Shown: positions 8,411 to 17,063 of the stretch, piece after piece
Layout: the number at the start of each line of letters is the position of its first letter
Position numbering within the stretch: the stretch's first letter is position 1
Assembly: GCA_023435895.1 (NCBI GenBank)
Contig: JAEZLH010000016.1
Coordinates: 1 to 64,000, forward strand
Source of the DNA: Bacillota bacterium
GTDB taxonomy: Bacteria > Bacillota > Clostridia > Lachnospirales > Lachnospiraceae
Length of the DNA stretch: 64,000 nt
Direction: 5' to 3'
Translations under genes and position numbers: made by a program
The notes under the pieces: generated by a model
What the model was told of the DNA's origin: nothing
Databases searched by the model: none
Seen by the model: only the letters and a program-made list of their open reading frames with translations

Positions 8411-9295
8411 TTAATATCTTCTCTGATTCTTCAACTCATCATATAAAAGTACATAATTCTCATAGCGAATTCGACTGATTTTATGCTGTTTCAAAGCTTC
8501 CTTCACTGCACAGCCCGGTTCATTCAGATGGCTGCATCCAGTAAATCGGCATTCTCCATCATAATCCATAAATTCAACAAAATAGTCTTTTAAATCCTCT
8601 TTCTCCATTTCATTGATATAAAGGGAACTAAAACCTGGGGTGTCCATAATATAGGTATCCTCTTCCACGAAGATTAGCTCGGAATGTCTGGTGGTATGCT
8701 TGCCCCTTTTTATTTTATCACTGACATTGCCCGTCTCCATCTTGATATTGGGCTGAATCAAATTGATAAAAGTGGATTTGCCAACACCAGAAGGACCTGC
8801 CAAAACCGTGGTTTTACCCCTTGCCAGATCTTTTAAAGCCGATATTCCTTCCTCTGCCCGCATACTGGTAAAGTGAACCTCACATCCACACTTTTGATAG
8901 GTCTCCTCTAGTATGGTTAACTCTTCACTTGATACGATATCTGTCTTATTAAAACACACTATGGTGTCTACCTGCTGTTTTCTCATCATGATCAAAAATC
9001 GGTCTAAAAGATTTAAATTTGGATCAGGCTCCGCTGCAGCAAATAACACTAATGCCTGATCAATATTTGCCACAGCGGGTCTGATTAACTCATTCTTGCG
9101 AGGTAAAATATCCGTGATAGTCCCTTTTCCCTCCGGTTGATCGGATAGGTTGATTTCAACATCATCTCCCACTAGGGGTTTGATTTTTTGATTGCGGAAA
9201 ATCCCCTTTGCCTTACATTCATAAATCCGATTCTCTTTTGGAACATGAACATAATAAAAACCTGCTATCCCTTTGATTATTTTACCTTTTATCAT
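8411..9295 (-). CDS. rsgA: Small ribosomal subunit biogenesis GTPase RsgA
   Basis: Circularly permuted GTPase that checks late 30S maturation. An OB-fold (about 1-75) precedes the permuted GTPase motifs: NKTD (G4) comes before GPSGVGKST (G1), then DTPGF (G3). The C-terminal zinc domain has the pattern C-x4-C-x-H-x5-C in CRFTGCSHLNEPGC. It starts 9 bp after the prkC stop, consistent with cotranscription with the kinase, as in many Firmicutes. Confidence 0.97.
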   Translation of the reverse strand: MIKGKIIKGIAGFYYVHVPKENRIYECKAKGIFRNQKIKPLVGDDVEINLSDQPEGKGTITDILPRKNELIRPAVANIDQALVLFAAAEPDPNLNLLDRFLIMMRKQQVDTIVCFNKTDIVSSEELTILEETYQKCGCEVHFTSMRAEEGISALKDLARGKTTVLAGPSGVGKSTFINLIQPNIKMETGNVSDKIKRGKHTTRHSELIFVEEDTYIMDTPGFSSLYINEMEKEDLKDYFVEFMDYDGECRFTGCSHLNEPGCAVKEALKQHKISRIRYENYVLLYDELKNQRRY

Positions 9296-9304
9296 AAATC
9301 ACCT

Positions 9305-11365
9305 TTATTTAAATTTTACTGTCCATGTTTTATTAGCGGGCGTACCATCAATGGTTAATGTCACCGTAGCAGTGGACTTACTCTTAGATTCAATCGGAAT
9401 GGATTTAGGAATTGTAGTATCATTATAATTGCCATCATTTATTACTTCCTCAGCCCCATCCTGTGTCATAGTAAATATAAATTCATGGATGGTACCTGCT
9501 TCCAGGCCATTATCTGCGAAGATATTACCAGTAATATTTAATGTTCCCTTATATACAGTGGGAAGCTGACCAACCTTAATGTCAATTGCAGTTCCCTTAG
9601 TCACCATATTCTTATATGATTCTGATTGATAAGTTACCTTACCCACTTTTGATTCATCTGTTGGCTCATAAGTAACTTTTCCTAGTGTTAAACCTGCATC
9701 AATCAATTCCTGTTTTGCTTGAGCTTCTGACAAATCCATTAAGTTTGGCATAGAAACCTGTGTATTCTCCGGTCCGTCACTAACAATCAAAGTAACCTTA
9801 TCTCCTGCTTTTACTTTTGTACCAGCAACTGGATTGGTCGATATTACGGAACCCTTTGGTATCGTATCACTGAAACCAAAGTCATGCTCTACCTTCAAGC
9901 CTTTCTCCGTTAACTTAAGTTGTGCATTTGCCTCGGATAACTTTGTTACATCCGGAATTACGACTTCTTCCTTACCAAGACTCAGGGTCAGAATAATGGT
10001 AGATCCCTTCTTAACATCATTATCCTCTTTGGGATATTGTTTTATAACCTGATCCACATCATATTCATCCGAATAAGACGGATCTTCATATTGTACCGTT
10101 GCGGTTGGATCAAGGCTGTTTATTGTATCAATCGCATCCTCTTTTGTCTTTCCAAGTACATTAGGCATCTTAAAAGTAGCACTCTCCGGGGGTTGAGTAG
10201 CTTGAACCGTGGGGGAGGGGCTTGCAGAGACAGTCGGTGTCAATCCACCTTTGGTAGGCGATTTACCTCCATTATTAAAAAACCATACTGCTGCAAAAAC
10301 AATTGCTAAAACAATGATAGCTGCAACCACGATTGTACCGATAAAAAACACCTTCTCAACCTTAGCGTCTACGGTATCCAAATCATCTTCATCGTCCACA
10401 ATTACACTACCAGTATTAAAATTCTTGGTGTTTCGGGGCTCTTCCTCCAAAAATGCCCCATTTTTAATCTTACTCAAATCATCTGAAATATTAATCGTTG
10501 GAGAATCTGTAGCAAGAAACGCCGGAATCTGAACAAAATCACCATCCGGGTTCGTGATTGCTTTCTTTAAATCAGCAATCAATTCCGAAGCGGAGTGATA
10601 CCTTCTTTCCGGTCTCTTCTGCATACACTTTTGTACGATTTTATCAATGCTAAACGGTATATTCGGATCCATATCACGAAGTGGAATTGCCTCCGCCTGG
10701 ATATGAAGAAGAGCCACTGATACGGTATTATCACCGGAGAAGGGCACTTTACCGGATAACATCTCATACAGAGTTACACCCAAAGAATAGATATCACTCT
10801 TCTCATCACTATAGCCTCCTCTAGCCTGTTCCGGTGACAAATAATGTACTGACCCCATAGCATTAGAAGTAATGGTATTGGAATTTGTTGCCTTTGCAAT
10901 ACCAAAATCCGTAACCTTCACCTTTCCATCTCTTGAAATTATAATATTCTGGGGTTTAATATCTCTATGGATTATGTGATTTTCGTGAGCTGCATCCATG
11001 CCTTGAGCAATCTGAATTCCAATGCCCACTGCCTCTTTAATGTCAAGCTTTCCTTTTCTTTCGATAAATCGTTTCAAAGTAATGCCTTCAACCAATTCCA
11101 TTACAATATAATGTAAACCGCTGTCATCACCTACATCATAAACATTAACAATGTTTGGATGAGATAAGCCCGCGGCTGATTGAGCTTCTCCTCTGAATTT
11201 GTTTACAAAGCTTCGGTCATTCGAAAACTCCGGTTTTAATACTTTGATTGCAACAAAACGATTTAACCTTTGGTCTCTTGCCTTATAAACATCTGCCATA
11301 CCGCCAGAGCCAACTTTGTCAATGATCTCATAACGATTGCTGATAGTCATACCAGGTTTTAACAT
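9305..11365 (-). CDS. prkC: PASTA-domain Ser/Thr protein kinase PrkC
   Basis: Membrane eukaryotic-like kinase that senses peptidoglycan or lipid II through PASTA domains and controls wall growth and spore germination in relatives. The kinase domain occupies roughly 1-270 with GSGGMADVYKA, AIKVLK, HRDIKPQN and DFGIAK; a membrane helix lies near 340-365; three PASTA repeats follow (about 395-600), starting MPNVLGK, IPDVTKL and MPNLMDL. The last 85 or so residues form an extra beta-rich extracellular region ending in KTWTVKF, which is not PASTA. It lies directly downstream of the PP2C phosphatase gene, its expected antagonist. Confidence 0.96.
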   Translation of the reverse strand: MLKPGMTISNRYEIIDKVGSGGMADVYKARDQRLNRFVAIKVLKPEFSNDRSFVNKFRGEAQSAAGLSHPNIVNVYDVGDDSGLHYIVMELVEGITLKRFIERKGKLDIKEAVGIGIQIAQGMDAAHENHIIHRDIKPQNIIISRDGKVKVTDFGIAKATNSNTITSNAMGSVHYLSPEQARGGYSDEKSDIYSLGVTLYEMLSGKVPFSGDNTVSVALLHIQAEAIPLRDMDPNIPFSIDKIVQKCMQKRPERRYHSASELIADLKKAITNPDGDFVQIPAFLATDSPTINISDDLSKIKNGAFLEEEPRNTKNFNTGSVIVDDEDDLDTVDAKVEKVFFIGTIVVAAIIVLAIVFAAVWFFNNGGKSPTKGGLTPTVSASPSPTVQATQPPESATFKMPNVLGKTKEDAIDTINSLDPTATVQYEDPSYSDEYDVDQVIKQYPKEDNDVKKGSTIILTLSLGKEEVVIPDVTKLSEANAQLKLTEKGLKVEHDFGFSDTIPKGSVISTNPVAGTKVKAGDKVTLIVSDGPENTQVSMPNLMDLSEAQAKQELIDAGLTLGKVTYEPTDESKVGKVTYQSESYKNMVTKGTAIDIKVGQLPTVYKGTLNITGNIFADNGLEAGTIHEFIFTMTQDGAEEVINDGNYNDTTIPKSIPIESKSKSTATVTLTIDGTPANKTWTVKFK

Positions 11366-11382
11366 TTTTGTTCACCTCATCT

Positions 11383-12102
11383 TTAAACTTTAATAATAAC
11401 AACGGCAATATTATCCTTGCCACCGTTTTGATTTGCCCGATCGACCAAAATTCTGGAGGCTGTTTCAAGACAATCACTTTCCCTTATGATTTTCTCGATT
11501 TCCTCATCCTCCAACATATTTGTCAGACCGTCCGAGCACATCAGTACTACATCTCCCTCTTTTAAACTAACTTCAAAAAAATCGGGCTCTAAATGTTCAT
11601 TTGCACCGACCGCTCTGGTAATCACATTCTTAATTGGATGAACCCGCGCCTGATCCCGATCCAATTCTCCTGTTCTTACCATCGCTTCAACCAAGCTGTG
11701 GTCAACTGTAATCTGCCTCATACTCTGTCCTACAACATAAAGTCTGCTGTCACCAACATTTGCAACATACATTTCTTTATCAAATATAGTAGCAACTACT
11801 ATGGTCGTTCCCATACCTTCTAATTCAGCCCGCTCTTTTGCAATTTTGATCAGAGATGCATTTGTTTCCTTTAACGCTGCTTCCATCGAAGAAATCACTA
11901 ACTCCGATTCACTTTCTTCGATCCGTTGTTTAAAATATTCTACACAATATCTTGAAGCATAATCTCCCGCATTATGTCCGCCCATACCATCAGCAACAAT
12001 GAATAGGTTTGGAAACTTTCCAACCGGCGATTCACTGCAAAAGACATAATCCTGATTCACTTCACGTCTCTCTCCAATATCTGTTATAGAAAACGCTTTC
12101 AA
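11383..12102 (-). CDS. prpC: PP2C-family protein phosphatase PrpC/Stp
   Basis: Metal-dependent Ser/Thr phosphatase that reverses PrkC phosphorylation. Motifs include DIGERREVNQD, VADGMGGHNAGD, GTT and GDSR, then SDGLTNM and a C-terminal GGKDNI, giving the acidic metal ligands. I start at TTG (12102; 239 residues) because GGGAGGTG sits 5 nt upstream and the family begins at about FSITDIG. It lies between rlmN and prkC with gaps of 27 and 17 bp, so the three are clearly cotranscribed. Confidence 0.95.
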   Translation of the reverse strand: MKAFSITDIGERREVNQDYVFCSESPVGKFPNLFIVADGMGGHNAGDYASRYCVEYFKQRIEESESELVISSMEAALKETNASLIKIAKERAELEGMGTTIVVATIFDKEMYVANVGDSRLYVVGQSMRQITVDHSLVEAMVRTGELDRDQARVHPIKNVITRAVGANEHLEPDFFEVSLKEGDVVLMCSDGLTNMLEDEEIEKIIRESDCLETASRILVDRANQNGGKDNIAVVIIKV

Positions 12103-12129
12103 GACTGCACCTCCCAATTATGGCAACCT

Positions 12130-13173
12130 CTAAAGACTATTTTTATCAATATAACTCTTCCTAAGTTGTCCACAGGCCGCATCAATATCCGTGCCCATTT
12201 CTCTTCTTATAGTAACATTAATTCTGTTTTTTTCAAGTATAAATTTGAAATTTTGTATTTTCCTGCTATCTGATTTACGGTAGTTTCGCTCCTTGATGGG
12301 ATTCACCGGTATCAAATTGATATGGCAATTGATACCCTTTACCAGCTTTGAAAGTTCTCTTGCGTGCTCTTCCTCATCATTAACTCCATCCACCAAGCTG
12401 TATTCAAACGTTAATCTTCTTCCCGTTTTTTCATAATAATACTCAAAGGCTTCCAATACTTCGCTTAGCTCATATTTGGAAGCAATCGGCATCAGCTGCT
12501 TTCGTATCTCATTATTCGGAGCATGAAGAGAAAGTGCTAATGTTATCGGTAGACCCTCATTGGCAAAATCCCGTATCCGATCCGGGATACCACAAGTTGA
12601 AACGGTGATATTCCTTGCACTGATATTTAAACCTTTTTCATTGGTAATCAGCTTTAGGAATCGTATGAGGTTCTCATAATTATCAAGAGGTTCTCCTGTT
12701 CCCATCACAACAATATTGGATACCCGCTCCCCGGATAATGCTTGAATGCGATAAATCTGATCCAACATCTCGGAGGGCAGCAAATCCCGCTCCTTACCAC
12801 CGATTGTTGAGGCACAGAATTTACAGCCCATCCTACACCCAACCTGTGAAGAGATACAAACGCTATTGCCATGATGATATTTCATCAGTACGCTTTCAAT
12901 CACCCTGTCATCTTGAAGACGAAATAAATATTTCGCTGTTTGATCCGTTTGTGAGTGAAGTGCATCCGCTTGCAAAAGTGCAGTAATTGGATATTTTTCA
13001 TTTAATACTTCTCTTAAATTCTTTGGTAAATTACTCATTTCTTCATAACTTGTAGCCAGTTTAACATGCAGCCATTCAAAGATCTGCTTCGCCCGAAAAC
13101 CGGGCAGCCCAAGACTTTTTAATTCCTGGGCTAATTCCTCTTCATAAAGAGATTTTATGTCCAATGATTCCAT
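12130..13173 (-). CDS. rlmN: Dual-specificity RNA methyltransferase RlmN
   Basis: Radical SAM enzyme that makes 2-methyladenosine at 23S rRNA A2503 and at tRNA A37. The cluster motif CRMGCKFC provides the three Fe-S cysteines; GEPLDN and the C-terminal AACGQL (cysteine of the methylated intermediate) are also present. Length 347 residues is standard. It sits between rsmB and prpC in the usual firmicute order. Confidence 0.97.
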   Translation of the reverse strand: MESLDIKSLYEEELAQELKSLGLPGFRAKQIFEWLHVKLATSYEEMSNLPKNLREVLNEKYPITALLQADALHSQTDQTAKYLFRLQDDRVIESVLMKYHHGNSVCISSQVGCRMGCKFCASTIGGKERDLLPSEMLDQIYRIQALSGERVSNIVVMGTGEPLDNYENLIRFLKLITNEKGLNISARNITVSTCGIPDRIRDFANEGLPITLALSLHAPNNEIRKQLMPIASKYELSEVLEAFEYYYEKTGRRLTFEYSLVDGVNDEEEHARELSKLVKGINCHINLIPVNPIKERNYRKSDSRKIQNFKFILEKNRINVTIRREMGTDIDAACGQLRKSYIDKNSL

Positions 13174-13303
13174 TTTATAATCCTGTTCTTTGTTATCGCT
13201 TTACTTAGCTGGAGTAACTACTATGGTACGTAAGATAAATAAATTGATTTTTATATAATAGACCAGCTTTCTATACTTACCGCTGCTTTTTCGTGGAAGT
13301 GAA

Positions 13304-14647
13304 TCAATTTTTTCGAAATCTTGAAAGAAAAAAGCCGTCTGTTTTGTGAACACCTTGCAGCAGTTGAAGATATCCTTCATTAGTTTCATCACCTCTTAAT
13401 TGTTCGGGTAAAAAATTATCAAGACTTTCTGCAGTAAAATCATAGTTTTCCAAAAACCAATTCCTATTATTCTGATTCTCATCCTGATTGATAGTACAGG
13501 TGCTATAAATCAACACGCCGCCCTTTTTCACATACTGTTGTACAACATCCAGTATGGTTCGTTGTAACGAGGCTAGTTCACTCAGCTGATGTTGGGACAA
13601 TTTATATTTTATGTCGGGCTTTTTGCCGATGACACCGATTCCGCTACAGGGAAGATCCGCAATGACTACATCCACTTTATCAATGATTTCTTCATCCAAA
13701 GAAGTAGCGTCCCAAACCTTGGTACTCACATTGGTAAAGCCCATTCTATTAATATTTTCGTTAATAAAATGAATTTTATATTCGGTAAGATCTCTGGCGC
13801 TAACCATCTCCGCCTTCTCCGCTATATGGAGAGCTTTGCCGCCCGGAGCCGCGCAAACATCTACTACAAAATCCTTCTCTTTAATACCCGCTGCTTCACT
13901 CACCAGCATGGAACTCACATCTTGAACAGTGAACAACCCCTTTTGAAAGGCTTCGAGGCGCTCAATATTGTCAAAATCCTTTATTACAAATGCATATTCC
14001 AAGTATTCACTATGATAAACAAGTACCCCCTCGGCTTCCAAACATTCCTTTAACCGGGCTGGAGAAAGCTTCTTTTGGTTACAGCGAATTGTTAATTCCT
14101 TTTCTTTCATGGACGCTTCCAGTATCTGATGGGTGATATCAAAACCATATTGGTTGCACAAAGCTTCTACCAGCCAGCGAGGTGTGGAATAAACCACTTC
14201 AAGATAGTCTAGCGGAGATTTTGCACTATCCGGAAAGGAAATCGTATCCTTATTTCTTGCAATATTACGAAGCACTCCGTTCACAAAGCCGGAAAGCTTA
14301 GTAAAACTTCTTTTTTTTGCAAGCTTCACTGCCTCGTTACAGATAGCAGACTCCGGAACTTTTTCCATGTACATTATCTGATATACGCTCATTCGCAAAA
14401 GGTTCCGAATGAACGGTTTCATTTTTCTTACCTTTACTGACGAAAACTGATCAATGAAATAATCAAGGGTGATATAACTTTTTACCGTACCGGTAAAAAT
14501 GCGTGAGATAAATGCTCTATCCTGCTTTTCTAGATTTGGATATTTCTTGAAAGCAGATTTTAACACGGTATGACTGTACTTGTCCTCTTCCAGAACCTCA
14601 ATCACCATGTCCAGTATTATCTCACGCGTATTTATTCCATTAGTCAC
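13304..14647 (-). CDS. rsmB: 16S rRNA (cytosine967-C5)-methyltransferase RsmB
   Basis: Two-domain enzyme: an N-terminal NusB-like RNA-binding domain (about 1-140) and a C-terminal SAM methyltransferase. The methyltransferase has DVCAAPGGKA for SAM binding, ADLPCSGIG with the PC motif cysteine and YSTCTINQDEN with the catalytic cysteine. It begins at GTG, 8 bp inside the 3' end of the metalloprotease gene, with GGAGGAAG upstream, so translation is probably coupled. The 130 bp between this gene and rlmN hold no further convincing gene. Confidence 0.96.
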   Translation of the reverse strand: MTNGINTREIILDMVIEVLEEDKYSHTVLKSAFKKYPNLEKQDRAFISRIFTGTVKSYITLDYFIDQFSSVKVRKMKPFIRNLLRMSVYQIMYMEKVPESAICNEAVKLAKKRSFTKLSGFVNGVLRNIARNKDTISFPDSAKSPLDYLEVVYSTPRWLVEALCNQYGFDITHQILEASMKEKELTIRCNQKKLSPARLKECLEAEGVLVYHSEYLEYAFVIKDFDNIERLEAFQKGLFTVQDVSSMLVSEAAGIKEKDFVVDVCAAPGGKALHIAEKAEMVSARDLTEYKIHFINENINRMGFTNVSTKVWDATSLDEEIIDKVDVVIADLPCSGIGVIGKKPDIKYKLSQHQLSELASLQRTILDVVQQYVKKGGVLIYSTCTINQDENQNNRNWFLENYDFTAESLDNFLPEQLRGDETNEGYLQLLQGVHKTDGFFLSRFRKN

Positions 14648-15350
14648 GGTTTCTTCCTCCGCCGAACAGTATAATCAATCGGAGTAATTGTAAAATGGTT
14701 GCTGCCGCTGCTGCCACATAGGTAAGTGCCGCTGCATCCAGAACCTTCTTTGATTGCTTCAGTTCTTCCTCATAGAGTATGCCTGATTTACCAAGCTTCG
14801 CAATCGCTCGTTTGGAAGCATCAAATTCCACCGGAAGTGTTATAATCTGAAACAATACTGCCGCAGAGAAAAGTATAATGCCAAGGTAAATCAAAGTCTG
14901 ATTATAACTTAGTAACAGCCCTAAGATAATCAATGGCCAAGCCGCCATAGAACCGATATTTGCTACCGGCACCAATGCACCGCGAATGGCTAAGGGTGCG
15001 TAGGACTCCTGATGCTGAATTGCATGACCGCATTCATGTGCTGCAACACCGATTGCTGCCAATGAAGTCTGACCGTATACCGAATCAGACAGACGAAGTA
15101 CTTTATCTCTTGGATCGTAATGATCTGTCAGATTCCCCTGAACTCTTTCAATACGAACATCATAAATTCCTGCTTCTCTTAAGAGTCTGTCTGCCACCTG
15201 TGCTCCTGTTAAGCCCGACATACTTCTTATCTGTGAATATCTACCGAATGTGGATCTTACCTTACCGGATGCTCCAAGTGTTAACAAGATACCAATAATA
15301 ACCAATATATAGGTTGGCTCAAAATATGGATAAAAACCAATACCGCCCAT
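14640..15350 (-). CDS. YugP-like zinc metallopeptidase (membrane)
   Basis: Predicted membrane zinc protease of the neutral zinc metallopeptidase type 2 family (B. subtilis YugP). The HECGH motif is at about residue 110 and is flanked by an N-terminal membrane helix and two or three C-terminal hydrophobic helices. The natural substrate is unknown. The start at the ATG at 15350 (236 residues) is preferred to a GTG four codons upstream, which overlaps the GAAGGTG ribosome binding site. Its place between fmt and rsmB is conserved in clostridia. Confidence 0.88.
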   Translation of the reverse strand: MGGIGFYPYFEPTYILVIIGILLTLGASGKVRSTFGRYSQIRSMSGLTGAQVADRLLREAGIYDVRIERVQGNLTDHYDPRDKVLRLSDSVYGQTSLAAIGVAAHECGHAIQHQESYAPLAIRGALVPVANIGSMAAWPLIILGLLLSYNQTLIYLGIILFSAAVLFQIITLPVEFDASKRAIAKLGKSGILYEEELKQSKKVLDAAALTYVAAAAATILQLLRLIILFGGGRNRD

Positions 15351-15448
15351 TCTGTTGTACACCTTCTTTCTTATGCAAAACCAATTGTTAAATATATTCT
15401 ACCACCATAAGTATAAATTATAAGTTTGTAGATTTTGTGAATTTCTCA

Positions 15449-16378
15449 TTAACCTAAGATTAAACCTGTTTGCACAGGATAGCCTCGCAAAAAGGCTTCC
15501 ACTGCCATCCTCTTCTTACCTTCCAGCTGCAATTCCTTAATAGCCAGCAAGCCATCTCCTGTCATTACCTTAAGAGAGTCCTTACCAACCTCAACCACCT
15601 GACCTGGCGCACCTTGGTATTCACCTTCTGAGACTTCTGCTTTCCAAAGCTTTAAGGTTTTTCCCTCAAGATAGGTATATGCGCTTGGCCAAGGATTTAA
15701 ACCTCGAATTAATCGTTCGATTACAATTGCCGGTAGGGAGAAATCAATTTTACCCATTTCCTTGGTAATCATCTTTACGTAGTTAGCCTTATCATTATCC
15801 TGTGGAATGCGTTCCGCAGTCTTATTCTCAATTTTTTGAAGGGCTTCAACCAACAACTCTCCGCCTAATATTGCCATTTTATCAAATAGACTTCCGCCGG
15901 TCTCTTCCTTCGCAATGGGTAATTTCGCCTGAAGAATAATATCTCCCGTATCGACTCCAACATCCATATGCATAATTGTAATACCGGTCTCTTCTTCTCC
16001 GTCCAGAATGCAATACTGAATCGGTGCGGCACCGCGATACTTAGGTAATAAGGAGGCATGAACATTGATGCATCCGTTTGATGGAATATCAAGGAATACT
16101 TTAGGTAAAATCTGCCCAAAGGCAGCAACCACAATTACCTCCGGTGCAAGCTCACGCACTGTTTGCAAAAACGCTTCTTCTTTTACCTTCAAGGGCTGAT
16201 AAATTGGTATTTCATGCTTTAATGCCAGTTCCTTTACAGGAGAAAAAGCTACTTCATGACCTCTTCCTTTTTGTTTATCCGGCTGGGTAACTACCCCTAT
16301 CAATTCATGACCTGATGCTAATAGCTTCTCTAATACGGTTGCCGCAAAATCCGGCGTTCCCATAAATAACAGCTTCAT
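15449..16378 (-). CDS. fmt: Methionyl-tRNA formyltransferase
   Basis: Transfers formyl from 10-formyl-THF to methionyl-tRNAfMet for translation initiation. It begins MKLLFMGTPDFA, and the catalytic region contains NVHASLLPKYRGAAPI (Asn and His of the active site) and DVGVDTGDI. The C-terminal domain binds tRNA. The ATG at 16378 (309 residues) is chosen because AAGGAA lies at suitable distance; the ATG three codons earlier is too close. It is 22 bp after def, its functional partner. Confidence 0.97.
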   Translation of the reverse strand: MKLLFMGTPDFAATVLEKLLASGHELIGVVTQPDKQKGRGHEVAFSPVKELALKHEIPIYQPLKVKEEAFLQTVRELAPEVIVVAAFGQILPKVFLDIPSNGCINVHASLLPKYRGAAPIQYCILDGEEETGITIMHMDVGVDTGDIILQAKLPIAKEETGGSLFDKMAILGGELLVEALQKIENKTAERIPQDNDKANYVKMITKEMGKIDFSLPAIVIERLIRGLNPWPSAYTYLEGKTLKLWKAEVSEGEYQGAPGQVVEVGKDSLKVMTGDGLLAIKELQLEGKKRMAVEAFLRGYPVQTGLILG

Positions 16379-16400
16379 CCAAACCATTCCTTCCTGTTGC

Positions 16401-16892
16401 TTATTCTTCCGTTTCTTCTTCCTCGGAATAAGAGCTTCTAAGCTCTCCTTCTACACGACTCACATAAAGTGTTCCATCCAGGTGATCAATCTCGTGGCAG
16501 AGTGCTCTTGCCAATAATTCCGTACCTTCTACTGTAAATTCCTTCATCTTACGATTTAACGCTTTCACCTTTACATAATTTGGTCTGGTTACAGTTCCCA
16601 CCTTACCTGGAACACTAAGGCACGCCTCATCGCCCACTTGTTCGCCGTCTTTTTCAATAATAACTGGGTTAATCAGAATAATCGGGTCATCTCCGTCTTC
16701 TGAAACATCAATCACAACCACTCTCTTTAATACGCCTACCTGTGGTGCGGCAAGCCCTACTCCATTTGCCTCATACATGGTGTCCAGCATATCCTCAATC
16801 AATACATTCAGCTTTTTATCATATTCAACGACTTCCCTGCTTACTTTGTTAAGAACACTGTCTCCTATTTCTCTGATATTTCTTAATGCCAT
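16401..16892 (-). CDS. def: Peptide deformylase
   Basis: Iron or zinc enzyme that removes the N-formyl group from nascent proteins. The three family motifs are present: GVGLAAPQVG, EACLSVPG (metal-binding cysteine) and HEIDHLDG (metal-binding histidines and catalytic Glu). GAGGATG lies ahead of the ATG. The length is 163 residues with an acidic C-terminal tail. A 170-bp gap separates it from priA and may hold its own promoter. Confidence 0.97.
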   Translation of the reverse strand: MALRNIREIGDSVLNKVSREVVEYDKKLNVLIEDMLDTMYEANGVGLAAPQVGVLKRVVVIDVSEDGDDPIILINPVIIEKDGEQVGDEACLSVPGKVGTVTRPNYVKVKALNRKMKEFTVEGTELLARALCHEIDHLDGTLYVSRVEGELRSSYSEEEETEE

Positions 16893-17063
16893 ATTTTCAT
16901 CCTCTCACTAAAATTCTGTCTGCGATTATCTCAAATGATATTATTACAATATTGCATCCCAATAAGTAATAATCTCCAGACTCCAACACTGCCCCAAACT
17001 ATAAATTATCATTTAACACAACGTTAAGAGTTTCTTTATCATAACATAAGGATGCTTGATTAA

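Noticed and set aside
13201..13392. 63-codon frame overlapping the 3' end of rsmB
   Set aside because: Out of frame overlap with a well-supported gene and no coding signature of its own.
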